A stretch of DNA of 64,000 nt from Propioniciclava coleopterorum (GCF_011393335.1 NZ_CP049865.1:1108722-1172721); one strand, 5' to 3'. Positions 48,343 through 57,322 are shown, numbered from the stretch's first letter. Made by a program: numbers and translations. Notes: generated by a model from the letters alone, not told the origin.

Positions 48343-51300
48343 TCACGGCTCGGGGGCCTCCTCGCCGATGAGCTCGGCGCCGAGCACCTTCGCCAGCAGT
48401 TCCCCGGAGCCCAGGGGCTCGTCGTCGAGGGTGATGTCGTCGGGCGACTCGACGGTCTCGGGCTCCTCGGTCGGACCCACCTGGGTCCGCTGGATGTTCG
48501 CGCGGGCCTGCTCGGCGTAGGGGTTGGGCGCGACGTCGTCGGGCTCGGGCGGGGTCTGCGGCCCCCGCGGCGGGGGGCCGGGCGGCGGAGCGGCCGGCGG
48601 GGCCTCGGGGCCGCCGTCACCCGGCACCACCTGGACCGTCGGCGCGACGCCGAACACCTCCAGCACCGCCTCGCGGACGATCTGGTCGCTGCCCCCGCGG
48701 GAGAAGCTCTCCAGCGCGCCGGGGTTGTTGAGCGCCAGCGTGAGGACGCCGTCGGCGAACGCGTGCACCTGGGCGTTCTCGCGCAGGATGATCCAGGTCA
48801 CCCGGCGGCGTCCGCGCACGGCGTCCAGGACCTCGGGCCAACGGGCCCGCACGTCGGCGGTGCTGAGCTGCGCCGGGTCGCCCCCGGACGCCGCGGCTGC
48901 GGCCGCCCGCTGCGGCGGCGCGGCCGGCGCCTCGCGGACCGGTTCGCGGCGCTGGGGCACGTTCACCGACCAGCCGGCCGACTCCCGCGACGGCTCCGCC
49001 GCCCCCTCCGGAGCGCGCCGCCCGGAGGGCCGCCGATCCGGGGCGCCCCCCTCGGCGGCGCTGCGCGGGTCGGGAGCGTTCCCGGAGTGGTGCGGGCCGG
49101 AGTCGCCCCGCGGGTCGGGAGCGTTCCCGGCCCCGGGGCGCGGGTCGGTGGCGTTCGGCGCGTCGGGGCGCTCGGGAGCGTTGCGCGGGTCCGGGGCGCC
49201 TCCGACTCCGGGGCGCGGGTCGGCGTTCGGTGCGTCGGGATGCGGCTCGGGAGCGTTCCGCGGGTCGGACGCGTCCGATGCGTCGGGATCTCTCCGGTTG
49301 TCGGGACGCGGATCGGGCGCGCTCCCCGCGGCGTCGCGCGGGTCAGGGACGTTCCGCGACGCGGGCGCGTCCCCGGCGGCGTCCCTCGTGTCGGGCGCGT
49401 CGCGCGGGCCGGGAGCGCCCCGGACGCGTGCCGCGCGTCGGGAGCGGGGCCGCCGCTGCGGGGCTCGTCGGGGCCGGGCCCATCGTTCGTGCCCGCGCCG
49501 GGACCGGGCTGGACCGGGTCAGAGGCCCCGCTGCCCGGCCATGGCCCGGGCTGCGCCCCTTCGTCGCGTCCGCGCCGGCGCGCAGGGTCGTCCGACTCGC
49601 GCGCCGGGGACGGGCCCGCACCGGGTACGGCGCCGTGCCGCTCGATCGCCCCAGGGGCGTCCTGCGGCCCACGGCCGCCAGGCGATCCGGGGCCGTCCGA
49701 CGCACTCCGCCCAGCGGGCGCGGCGTCCGGCGCGGCGGGGCGCTGGCGCGCGGGGCGCTCGCCGGGCCACGGTGCGGCAGCCTCGGAACCGGCCTCCGCG
49801 GGCCGACGCGGCGACGCGGGCTGCCCGGGGGCTGCTCGCCGCGGGGACGCTGAGAACCGGGACGGGCGGCGCCCTCGCCGGACGGGCGCCCGTCGGCGGC
49901 CGGATCGCCCGGCACCATCTGCAGGCGACGCTCGAGCCGGTCCAGCCGCGCGTGGACGCCGCGGGCGTCGACGTCGGCGCCCGGCAGCAGCACCCGGGCG
50001 CACATCAGCTCGAGGTGGAGCCGGGGCGCGGTGGTGCCGCGCATGTCGGTGAGGCCCTGGGCGATGACTTCGGCGGCGCGGGTCAGTTCGCCGGCGCCCA
50101 TGCCGGCGGCCTGGGTGGTGAGCCGCTCGGCCTGGTCGGCGGCGACGTCCACCAGGCCGGTCTCCAGGGCGTCCGGGACGGCGGCGACGATGATCAGGTC
50201 GCGGAGGCGGCGCAGCAGGTCCTCGCCGAACCGGCGCGGATCCTGGCCGACCTCCATCACCTTGTCGATGCAGGCGAACACGCCCTGCGCGTCGCCCGCC
50301 GCGAAGGCGTCCACGATCTCATCCAGCAGGCTCTCGGGGTGTAGCCGAGCAGGCTCGCGGCCTGGGTGTAGGTGACGCCCTCGCCGCCCGCGCCGCCCAG
50401 GAGTTGGTCGAGCACCGACAGCGAGTCGCGCACCGAGCCGGCGCCCGCGCGGACCACCAGCGGCAGCACCGAGTGGTCGACCGGCACCCCCTCGGCCTCG
50501 CACAGTTCGCCCAGGTAGGTGGTGAGCGTGCGCGGCGGCACCAGCCGGAACGGATAGTGGTGCGTGCGGGACCGGATCGTCCCGATGACCTTCTCGGGCT
50601 CGGTCGTGGCGAAGATGAACTTCACGTGGGGCGGCGGCTCCTCGACGACCTTCAGCAGGGCGTTGAAGCCCGCGTTGGTGACCATGTGGGCCTCGTCGAT
50701 GATGTAGATCTTGTAGCGGCTGTGCACGGGGGCGAAGAACGCCCGCTCGCGCAGGTCGCGCGCCTCGTCGACGCCGCCGTGCGAGGCCGCGTCGATCTCG
50801 ATCACGTCGATGCTGCCCGACCCGCCGCGGGCCAGATCACGGCAGCTCTGGCACACCCCGCACGGCGTGGGGGTGGGTCCCTGCTCGCAGTTGAGGCAGC
50901 GGGCCAGGATGCGCGCCGACGTCGTCTTGCCGCAGCCGCGCGGGCCGCTGAACAGGTAGGCGTGGTTGACCCGGTTGTTGAGCAGCGCCCGCTTCAGGGG
51001 CTCGGTGACGTGCTCCTCCCCGATCACCTGGTCGAAGGTCTCGGGACGGTAGCGGCGGTACAGCGCCAACGGCGCCTCGGGACGCCGCCCCACCGACTCC
51101 TGCGGGTCGGGCGCGATCTGCGGCGCGGCCGGCCGCTGCGGCGCCGCGACGGGGGCCGCAGCGTCGGGCTCGGACTCCTCGGACTCCTCAGGCTCGTCGG
51201 GCTCGTCGTCGGGCAGCGCGTCGTCGGGGTCGATCGGGATCTCGTCCATCTGGTCGAGGTCGATCTCCATCTCGGGATCGTCGGGCGGGCTGGGCTCGCC

Positions 51301-51429
51301 GGGCAGGATCAACTCTTCTGTCTCCATGCCGAACAGGTCGGGGCCGTCCTGCTCGTAGAGCGCGTGCTCGGCCGCCGAATCGTCGGGTTCGTCCTCGCCG
51401 AAGAGCCCGGCCATCGCGTCGTCTGCCAC
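48343..51429 (-). CDS. dnaX: DNA polymerase III subunit gamma/tau, with three frameshifts
   Basis: When repaired, about 1029 aa, unusually long. Residues about 1-115 are a very acidic Pro-rich extension. The clamp-loader ATPase follows: YRRYRPETFDQVIG, Walker A GPRGCGKTT, zinc cysteines (CLNCEQGPTPTPCGVCQSC), DEAHM and the arginine-finger SRT motif. A long disordered linker with NAPDPR-like repeats leads to the tau C-terminal domain (TADVRARWPEVLDAVRGRRR). Single bases are missing at G/C runs 50336-50339, 49827-49831 and 49418-49421; all three lie outside A-rich slippery sites, so programmed frameshifting is not the cause. The start is GTG 51429 or ATG 51414. Confidence 0.93.
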
Positions 51430-51647
51430 AGGCAGCACCCTACTTGGTGGCCCGGACAGAACTCGCCGCTCCGCAGGACGCCTCGGGGCGGATCGGCCGC
51501 CCGTCTCCACCGCTCCACCTGGGGCGCGCGAACCCCCGACACTGTTCCACGGGGACGCCTGCGGTGACCGTCCGGTGTCCTGCGCCGTCGCCCCACTCGG
51601 ACCGATTCCGTGCGGAAGTCCCGCGCAGACAAGCCACCTTCGCCCGA

Positions 51648-51890
51648 GACGAGTCGCCCACCTTTGTGACGAGCCGCCCCCGGTTGAGACGAGCCGCCCG
51701 GCGCTTCGGACGAGTCGCCCCCGGTTGAGACGAACCGCCCCCGGTTGTGACCAACCGCCCGCGATTGTGACGAACCGCCCCCGGTTGTGACGAGCCGCCC
51801 CCGGTCGAGACGAACCGCCCCCAGTTGCGACGAACCGCCCCCAGTTGCGACGGGTCGCCCCCAGTTGTGACGAACCGCCCCCGTTCGGTG
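51648..51890. repeat. 20-nt direct-repeat array 1, between ffs and dnaX
   Basis: About twelve consecutive units of 20 bases (one of 21) follow the consensus GACGARCCGCCCCCGGTTGT with few changes. The core AACCG-CCCC-CGGTT has dyad symmetry in the best units. There are no unique spacers, so it is not CRISPR. The period is not a multiple of three and no conserved protein frame runs through it, so I read it as noncoding. It lies in the leader of dnaX or between two transcripts. Confidence 0.85.
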
Positions 51891-52000
51891 CAGTTGCCCC
51901 CGCAGCAAAGGGGGCGTCTGACGCAAGAGGGGGCGGCTGGAACCGTCCGCCCGGCGCAGGACCCACCAGCGGGCTCGATCGCGACGCACATCTGAACCAG
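51891..52000. repeat. Array-associated hairpin segment, copy 1
   Basis: After array 1 comes GCCCCCGCAGCAAAGGGGGC, a six-bp GC stem, then TCTGACGCAAGAGGGGGCGG and a diverged tail containing CGCACATCTGAA. The whole segment is repeated about 260 bases on at 52151-52258 with about 80% identity in the core. Confidence 0.65.
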
Positions 52001-52018
52001 ACGCATCGCCCGAGAATG

Positions 52019-52150
52019 AGACAAAGTCGCCCGCGGTTGTTACGAACCCCCAGCCGAGCCCCCGCGGTTGTGACGAGCCCCCAGCCGAGCCAAGCCGCCC
52101 GCCGTTGTGACGAGCCGCCCCCGGTTGAGACGAGCCGCCCCCGTTCGGCG
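52019..52150. repeat. 20-nt direct-repeat array 2 (degenerate)
   Basis: The same unit recurs here (for example GACGAGCCGCCCCCGGTTGA at 52109) but several copies are disrupted by insertions such as CCCCAGCCGAGC. It ends with the same transition CCGTTCGGCGCA as array 1, showing that arrays 1 and 2 are duplicates of one element. Confidence 0.75.
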
Positions 52151-52258
52151 CAGTCGCCCCCGCTGCAGAGGGGGCATCTGACGCAAGAGGGGGCGACTTG
52201 ACGGACTCACGACGCATGGCCCAACGGCAGGCTCGGCCGCAACACACATCCGAAGCCC
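52151..52258. repeat. Array-associated hairpin segment, copy 2
   Basis: GTCGCCCCCGCTGCAGAGGG continues GGC, then CATCTGACGCAAGAGGGGGC continues GACTTG; this parallels copy 1. On the minus strand, two C-runs (one at the segment edge, one internal) can each pair with the single G-run, giving two competing hairpins. The tail has CACATCCGAA, matching copy 1. Confidence 0.65.
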
Positions 52259-52321
52259 ACCACCCAGACGGGGCGACGGACGGCGTCCGACTCGGCGAGC
52301 GGCGTCTCGAGCATTCGTTCA

Positions 52322-52342
52322 CCGGGCCGGTCAGCGGCCCGG
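52322..52342 (-). terminator. Terminator after ffs
   Basis: CCGGGCC-GGTCAGC-GGCCCGG forms a 7-bp GC stem directly after the 3' end of the SRP RNA on the minus strand. Confidence 0.55.
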
Positions 52343-52347
52343 ACGCG

Positions 52348-52441
52348 AAGAGGCCCCCGCGCACCTGGAAGAGCTCACTTACCCTTGCTGCCTTCCGGCC
52401 CTGGGGGAGTTGGGCGAGGTACCACCGCGCGGGGACCCGGG
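52348..52441 (-). ncRNA. ffs: Bacterial small SRP RNA (4.5S RNA)
   Basis: The minus strand has the universal apical loop core CCGGAAGGCAGCAAGGGTAA within a long helix. GTCCCCGCGC at the 5' end pairs with GCGCGGGGGCC at the 3' end. It scaffolds Ffh in the signal recognition particle. A TACACT -10 box at 52446-52451 places the 5' end near 52440. Position upstream of dnaX is the usual one. Exact ends are estimated from pairing. Confidence 0.93.
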
Positions 52442-52445
52442 TGTC

Positions 52446-52451
52446 AGTGTA
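52446..52451 (-). promoter_or_regulatory. -10 box of ffs
   Basis: TACACT on the minus strand lies about six bases before the predicted 5' end of the SRP RNA. The -35 match is weak (TTGCGG at about 20-base spacing). Confidence 0.45.
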
Positions 52452-52575
52452 GCCGACCCGGAAACGCCCGCCCGCAACAGCGGTCCGCGCCGCCCGTCGT
52501 GAACTCTCGAGAGCCCCGCGTCCCCCGGCGGAGGTCGGTCGGGTAGCGTGCCCGCATTCCGTGACAAGGGGGTGG

Positions 52576-53598
52576 ATGATGCCGGCGAGCATCCGCATCG
52601 GACTCATCGGGCTGGGCACCATCGCCCGGACCCACGTGGACGCCCTGCGCGCCCTGGCCGAGGACGGTGTCGCCGTCGAGATCGCCGGCTACGTGGGAAG
52701 ATCGGACGCCGCGGCAGCGCTCGGGATCGCCGGACGGCCGTCCACCCTGCCCGGACTGCTGGGCCGCCCTGACCTCGACCTCATCGCGGATGCCTCCCCC
52801 AGTTCGGCCCACGCCGAGCACGCCGTCGCGGCGTTGGCGGCGGGCAAGGGCGTCGTGGTGGAGAAGCCGCTCGCGACCACCGCGGCCGACGCCCGCCGCA
52901 TCCTGGACGCCGCGGGGCCGCGCAGCTTCGGGTCGGTGTTCGCGCAACGCCGCTTCGAGCCCCAGCACCGCTGGCTGCACGAGCACCTGACGGCCGGACG
53001 CCTCGGCGAGCCGGTCGCTGCGTCGGTGACGCTGCCCTGGTGGCGCGACGACGCCTACTTCGCCGCGGCACCGTGGCGCGGGCGCGCGCCGGAGGGCGGC
53101 GTCCTGCTGAACCAGGGGATCCATTCCATCGACCTGCTGCTGTGGCTGCTCGGGGACGCCGTGGACGCCGTCGGCTTCGGCGCGGCCCGGCACCGCCCCG
53201 GCGACGCCGACGACACCGCGGCCGGCGCGATCCGGTTCGCGGGCGGGGCGTTGGCGTCCGTGCTGGCCACCACCGGGACGCCGCCGGGCTCGCCCGCCAC
53301 CCTGACCCTGCACACCACGACGGGGACGGCGTCCTTCCGCCAGGCCGAGACCGTCGCCTGGACCTTCCCGGACGTGCCCCCTCCCCCGACGCCCACCACC
53401 GCCGGGATGGGCGCGTCCGACCCGCGCGCCATCGGACACAGCGGCCACGTCGACCAGTGGCGCGACATCGTCGCGGCCCTCGCCGAGGGGCGCGAACCGG
53501 CCGTCACCCTGCGCGACGGGCTGCGTGCCGTGGCGGTCTGCGAGGCCCTCACGGCCGGGAGCCCCCTCGATTCGGTGCCACCGCGGATCCTCGGCTAA
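52576..53598 (+). CDS. Gfo/Idh/MocA family oxidoreductase
   Basis: The 340-aa protein has an N-terminal Rossmann motif (IGLIGLGTIARTHVDAL), the cofactor-binding EKPLATT motif, and a C-terminal substrate domain with GGVLLNQGIHSIDLLLWL (catalytic His). These enzymes oxidise or reduce sugars, inositols or related compounds with NAD(P). The substrate is unknown. The start is ATG 52576 with GGGGGTGG upstream; GTG 52561 and ATG 52579 are alternatives. No operon partner; tRNA-Ser follows. Confidence 0.88.
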   Translation: MMPASIRIGLIGLGTIARTHVDALRALAEDGVAVEIAGYVGRSDAAAALGIAGRPSTLPGLLGRPDLDLIADASPSSAHAEHAVAALAAGKGVVVEKPLATTAADARRILDAAGPRSFGSVFAQRRFEPQHRWLHEHLTAGRLGEPVAASVTLPWWRDDAYFAAAPWRGRAPEGGVLLNQGIHSIDLLLWLLGDAVDAVGFGAARHRPGDADDTAAGAIRFAGGALASVLATTGTPPGSPATLTLHTTTGTASFRQAETVAWTFPDVPPPPTPTTAGMGASDPRAIGHSGHVDQWRDIVAALAEGREPAVTLRDGLRAVAVCEALTAGSPLDSVPPRILG

Positions 53599-53608
53599 GA
53601 TCCCCCAC

Positions 53609-53693
53609 GGAGGATTCGCCTAGAGGCCTATGGCGCTCGGTTGGAAACCGGGTTGGGTTCACGCCCTCACGAGTTCGAATCTCGTATCCTCCG
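53609..53693 (+). tRNA. tRNA-Ser (anticodon GGA)
   Basis: The acceptor GGAGGAT pairs with ATCCTCC. The anticodon loop TTGGAAA carries GGA (reads TCC/TCT), and a long variable arm (TTGGGTTCACGCCCTC) marks a class II tRNA. The T loop TTCGAAT is present. Discriminator G is followed by CCG, so the CCA tail is not encoded and must be added by enzyme, unlike tRNA-Pro in this window. Confidence 0.95.
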
Positions 53694-53698
53694 CCGCG

Positions 53699-53725
53699 AG
53701 ACCCCGCCACCCGGCGGGGTCTTTT
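53699..53725 (+). terminator. Rho-independent terminator after tRNA-Ser
   Basis: GACCCCGCC and GGCGGGGTC form a 9-bp stem with a short loop, followed by TTTTCG. A classical intrinsic terminator five bases after the tRNA. Confidence 0.85.
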
Positions 53726-53882
53726 CGCGTCCGGCTCAGGCGTGGGTGGCGCGGCCGCCCGGGCGAGACCCCAGCAACGGCCGTGCACCGGCCCATCCGG
53801 ATGCCCGCACCGCCGACTCCCCGCGGGGGGTACGCTGGCAGGCGCCGCCGTGCCCCGACGGCCGAACCAGGAGGAAGCGCCC

Positions 53883-54466
53883 ATGAACCGCCTTGCACGT
53901 CTCAGTGCCCTGAGCCTGACGGCCCTCCTGTTGGCGGGATGCGCGACGTCGACCACGGGGACGCCTCCGCCGCTCCCCGCCCCCACGCAGCAGGCCACCG
54001 GCGCAGCCCCCGGCCCCGCGCCGACCGGAGCCGGGACGCAGGCGCCGGCCCCCAGGACCCGAACGCCCCCTCCGCCGAGCAGTCCGCCAGGCCGGTCGAG
54101 ACCCACGAGGCCACCGCCCCCGTCATCCCGGTCCCGGTGGACTCCCTGCCCGCCGACGGCACGCCGATCACCCTGGGCGGCCGCACGGCTGCGCGTCCCG
54201 CGGAGATCGACTTCGGCAAGCCGACCACGAAGCTGACGAACCTCCTGTGGGAGGCGTGGGGCAACAACATCGCCGAGGCCCGGGGAGAAGCGCAGGCCAC
54301 CGCGTCGAGCGCGCGGACCACCGTCCGCGTCCAGGCCGACCAACTGGGCACCTGCAACGGCAAGCCGGCCTACACCCGCCTGCAGTGGTGGTTCCCCGAC
54401 AAGCCCGAGGCCAGCCAGCCGGCGCCGATCAACGCCTGCACGGGAGCCGAACTCCCCAAGTCCTGA
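53883..54466 (+). CDS. Secreted lipoprotein, paralogue of the next gene, with frameshift
   Basis: When repaired, about 194 aa. A lipobox (LLLAGC), a long Ala/Pro/Thr linker and a ~110-aa C-terminal domain (IDFGKPTTKLTNLLWEAWG, then GTCNGKPAYTRLQWWFPDK and NACTG with two conserved cysteines). The domain is shared with the next gene. The break is a C5 run at 54049-54053; one more base gives APAPQDPNAPSAE. Function is unknown. GGAGGAAGCGCCC precedes the ATG. Confidence 0.75.
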
Positions 54467-54558
54467 CGGCCTTCCTGCGTCGGCGACATCACGCCGCGCA
54501 ACCTTCCGCCCTCCTCGGTCGTCCATCATGGTGTCCGACGCGCACCCCGGAGGTTCCC

Positions 54559-55164
54559 ATGAAGACCGCCCCATCCCTGGCAGCCCTCTCGCTGCTGTGC
54601 CTCATCACCGCCTGTGCCGGCCCCGCTCCGGCGCCGGCCTCCCCCGCGAGCACCCCGACGCCCTCGGCGCCGACGTCGACGCTCACGGCGAGCCCCACGT
54701 CCCCGACCCCGTCCGCTGCGTCGTCGGCGTCAGCCTCCCCGTCGGCCACGCCCCCGGCCACCGTGGCGCCGAGTCCCGCGGGCACGACGCGCAGCCCGAG
54801 CCCCGAGCGGCCGACCGCGGCGGGACTCGTCCTGGGCGCCGACCTGCCCGGGAAGGCGGACGAGGGGCTGGGCACCGCGAAGCCCCGCACGGTCGACTTC
54901 GGCAACCACCCCACCACCATCCTGCGCGGCATCACCTGGAAGTCCTGGGGCGGCGACACCGCCACCGGGACGGCGGAGGCCATGTGGCTCGCCCCGGGCA
55001 AGCCGACCGCGGAGGCCACGTGGGAGAAGGCCACCGTCACGGCGTCGCGGCCGGGCACCTGCGGCGGCAAGCGCGCCTACACCCGGCTGACCTGGCGGTT
55101 CCCGGGCAAGTCCGGCGAGCAGCCGATCCCCTTCAACGCGTGCACCGGCGAGGGCATCTACTGA
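54559..55164 (+). CDS. Secreted lipoprotein, paralogue of the previous gene
   Basis: The 201-aa precursor has a lipobox (LITAC), a long Ser/Thr/Pro linker (about residues 22-90, probably extended through the cell wall) and the same C-terminal domain as its neighbour: VDFGNHPTTILRGITWKSWG, GTCGGKRAYTRLTWRFPGK and NACTG. The paired cysteines may form a disulfide. The pair arose by tandem duplication. GGAGG precedes the ATG. Confidence 0.8.
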   Translation: MKTAPSLAALSLLCLITACAGPAPAPASPASTPTPSAPTSTLTASPTSPTPSAASSASASPSATPPATVAPSPAGTTRSPSPERPTAAGLVLGADLPGKADEGLGTAKPRTVDFGNHPTTILRGITWKSWGGDTATGTAEAMWLAPGKPTAEATWEKATVTASRPGTCGGKRAYTRLTWRFPGKSGEQPIPFNACTGEGIY

Positions 55165-55217
55165 GGGCCGCCCCACACCGGCAGCCGGACGACCGCAGCC
55201 TCTGCGATCCTGATGCC

Positions 55218-56141
55218 ATGCCGCACCCGGACGCCGACCTGACCCGAGCACGCCTGCTCGACGCCGCGACCGACGACGGACTGGACCGGCTCGGCATCCA
55301 TGCCCCCGACCGCCCCGCCGTCGCGGGGTGGCTGCGCGCGGTCGCGGACGACCCCGCCGACCTGGCCGTGGTCGCGAGGCTGCGCGCCGAAGTGCTGCTC
55401 CCCGCCATCGGCGCCTGGGACGCCCACGCCGACGGTCCCGGGTTCGACGCCGCGCTGGAACGGCACCCGCTGGGCGCCGGCGTCCTCCCGCTGTGCGCGT
55501 TGGCGGCGACCGGCGAGGACGTGCTCGCCCACCAGGCGGGGCACGGGCTGGCGTCCGAGATCGGCGTCCGGACGCTGAACGACCTGGGCCAGCAGGTCAT
55601 GAAGCACCGCCACGTGTACGGCGAACCGGGCCTGCACAACCAGGGCTGGCTGCGGACAGTGTGGTCGGGCGACTTCCTGTGGCTGGGCCGGCTGCAGTTC
55701 GAGCCGCGGCTCTCCGACCTCGGCATCGCCGGCGGTCCCGCGCGCCGGGTGCTGTCGGTGCACATCCCCCAGACCGGCCCGCTGACGCCCGCCTCGGTCG
55801 ACGCCGCCTTCGCCGCGGCGTCGGCGACCTACTCCGCGCACCTCCCCCACCTGGCGCCCGAGGCGTTCATCTGCGACTCGTGGCTGCTGGACCCGCTCCT
55901 GACCGACCTGGTGCCGGACACCAACCTGGCCCGGTTCGCGGAGCGCTGGACGCCGTGGGAGTGCGGGCCGGGCGACTGGGCCGCGGCGTACTTCGTGTTC
56001 GACGTGAACCCGCCCGGCAGGGCCGCCGCGGACCCCGAGACCCTGCCGACCGACAACACGCTGCGCCGCCGACTGGTCGAGCACTGGCGTGCCGGCGGCC
56101 ACGTGCGCGTGTGCCAGGGCGTCGCCGACACCCGCCCCTAG
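55218..56141 (+). CDS. Acyltransferase-domain protein (GNAT-like, NAT_N/GNAT_C type)
   Basis: The 307-aa protein shows the pattern of actinobacterial proteins annotated as acyltransferase domain-containing: DFLWLGRLQFEPRLSDLG, VLSVHIPQTGPLTPASVDAA and FICDSWLLDPLL. These belong to the NAT_N/GNAT_C pair of domains; the acyl donor and acceptor are unknown. It is cytoplasmic with no signal peptide. The ATG at 55218 lies in a short gap after the lipoprotein. Confidence 0.75.
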   Translation: MPHPDADLTRARLLDAATDDGLDRLGIHAPDRPAVAGWLRAVADDPADLAVVARLRAEVLLPAIGAWDAHADGPGFDAALERHPLGAGVLPLCALAATGEDVLAHQAGHGLASEIGVRTLNDLGQQVMKHRHVYGEPGLHNQGWLRTVWSGDFLWLGRLQFEPRLSDLGIAGGPARRVLSVHIPQTGPLTPASVDAAFAAASATYSAHLPHLAPEAFICDSWLLDPLLTDLVPDTNLARFAERWTPWECGPGDWAAAYFVFDVNPPGRAAADPETLPTDNTLRRRLVEHWRAGGHVRVCQGVADTRP

Positions 56142-56283
56142 ATCTCCCGATACCCGCACCTCACGGCACGTCGTGGCCGTGCGACGCGTCCCCTCGAAGG
56201 CCGAGCCGATCGACGGGACGGAGCGCGGCGCAGGTTCGCCCGGATCGGCAGCGGCCGGTGCTCCCGGCTCCTATCGTCGTGGC

Positions 56284-56652
56284 ATGCCGTCCGCTCTGCT
56301 CGATCAGCCGCTGATCGTTGCGCTCCTCGCCATCCTCGTCATCGTCCTGGTGGTGATGGTCGCGCTGCGCCGCAGAGCGCAGGGGACGCCCGACGCCGAA
56401 CCGGCCGAGCCCGAGTCGCTCGAGACCGTCCGCTTCCACCTCGCCCGCCGCAACGGCTACGACCCCGCCGACGTGGACGCGCTCGTCGACAAGCTGGCCG
56501 CCCTTCCGGACACCGCGGACGGGCACCGGGAAGCGCTGGTCATCGTCGAGGACATCCGGTTCCATCTGGCGTACCGCGGCGGCTACGACCCCGGCGACGT
56601 CGACGCGTTCGTGGACCGCCAGGCCGCGCACTACCGGCGCCTGCTCGGCTGA
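56284..56652 (+). CDS. Small membrane protein with two DivIVA-like repeats
   Basis: The 122-aa protein has an N-terminal transmembrane helix (IVALLAILVIVLVVMVAL). It then has two tandem copies of a short motif: VRFHLARRNGYDPADVDALV and IRFHLAYRGGYDPGDVDAFV. The GYDPxxVDxxV pattern is that of the DivIVA/Wag31 N-terminal domain or DivIVA-domain repeats, so a cell-pole or division link is possible but unproven. Confidence 0.7.
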   Translation: MPSALLDQPLIVALLAILVIVLVVMVALRRRAQGTPDAEPAEPESLETVRFHLARRNGYDPADVDALVDKLAALPDTADGHREALVIVEDIRFHLAYRGGYDPGDVDAFVDRQAAHYRRLLG

Positions 56653-56758
56653 CCCCGCCCGCCGCCGGCAGCCCTCGCCGCTGGGGAGCCCTCGCCGCTC
56701 GGCAGCCCGAGCCACTCAGCAGCCCAGCCACTCGACGGGCCTCGCCGCCCGGACGCGC

Positions 56759-57304
56759 TCAGCCGCGGAAGACCTCGAGCACCGTCGGCGCCCCGGCCGG
56801 GCGCGACACCACGACGATCGGGTCCCCCGCGGCGATCACACCGGTGCGCAGCACGCGCAGGTAGGGCCCGACGCGGCCCTGAGCGCCGAACCGCTTGACC
56901 CAGCCGCGCTCGACGTCCGGGCCCATCCAACGGGCGAAGGTCGCGCACGGACGCCGCGGCGCCGTCACCTGGACCTCGACGGCCTCCCCGATCCGCCACA
57001 CCTCGCCGATGCGGGCGGCGTTGACGTCGATCCCCTCGGTGCGCAGGTTCTCCCCGAACGCCCCCGGCGGCAGGTCGCGACCGAGTTCCGCCGCCCAGAA
57101 CGCCGCGTCCTCGGCGGCGTAGGCGTACAGCGCCTGGTCGAGCCCGCCGTGGTGCTTCCGGTCGGCCTGGACGTCGGCGTAGGCGCCGTACGGCCCGACC
57201 TTGACCGCGCCCTCGACGGGGCGCTTGTCGATCGCCGTGGTCCCGACGGTCCCCGCGTCGGCGTGCAGCTGGTGGACGACGCACACGGCGACCAGGTGAG
57301 GCAT
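56759..57304 (-). CDS. MOSC domain protein (YiiM-like)
   Basis: The 181-aa protein has the MOSC beta-barrel features: KVGPYGAYADVQADRKHHGG, GAFGENLRTEG, and the conserved Cys in APRRPCATFARWMG that coordinates a sulfur carrier or molybdenum cofactor. Family members reduce N-hydroxylated compounds or handle sulfur for cofactors. ATG start. A type 1 palindromic repeat lies 19 bases upstream of its start. Confidence 0.87.
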   Translation of the reverse strand: MPHLVAVCVVHQLHADAGTVGTTAIDKRPVEGAVKVGPYGAYADVQADRKHHGGLDQALYAYAAEDAAFWAAELGRDLPPGAFGENLRTEGIDVNAARIGEVWRIGEAVEVQVTAPRRPCATFARWMGPDVERGWVKRFGAQGRVGPYLRVLRTGVIAAGDPIVVVSRPAGAPTVLEVFRG

Positions 57305-57322
57305 GCGCTCACCCTAGGGCGA

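Noticed and set aside
50336..50339. Programmed frameshift in dnaX producing gamma
   Set aside because: The break is in a GC run without the A-rich slippery sequence and stem used in E. coli, and without repair the clamp-loader protein would lose its third domain.
51648..52150. CRISPR array
   Set aside because: The repeats are head to tail with no unique spacers, and no cas genes are present.
51648..52150. Iteron-type replication origin
   Set aside because: Repeat length fits iterons, but there is no rep, parA or DnaA-box cluster and the flanks are housekeeping genes.
51309..52622. Long minus-strand reading frames (up to 437 aa) through the repeat arrays
   Set aside because: They arise because a 20-nt GC-rich repeat stays open in several frames. 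The frames change between the duplicated copies, there are no ribosome sites, and one frame overlaps ffs.
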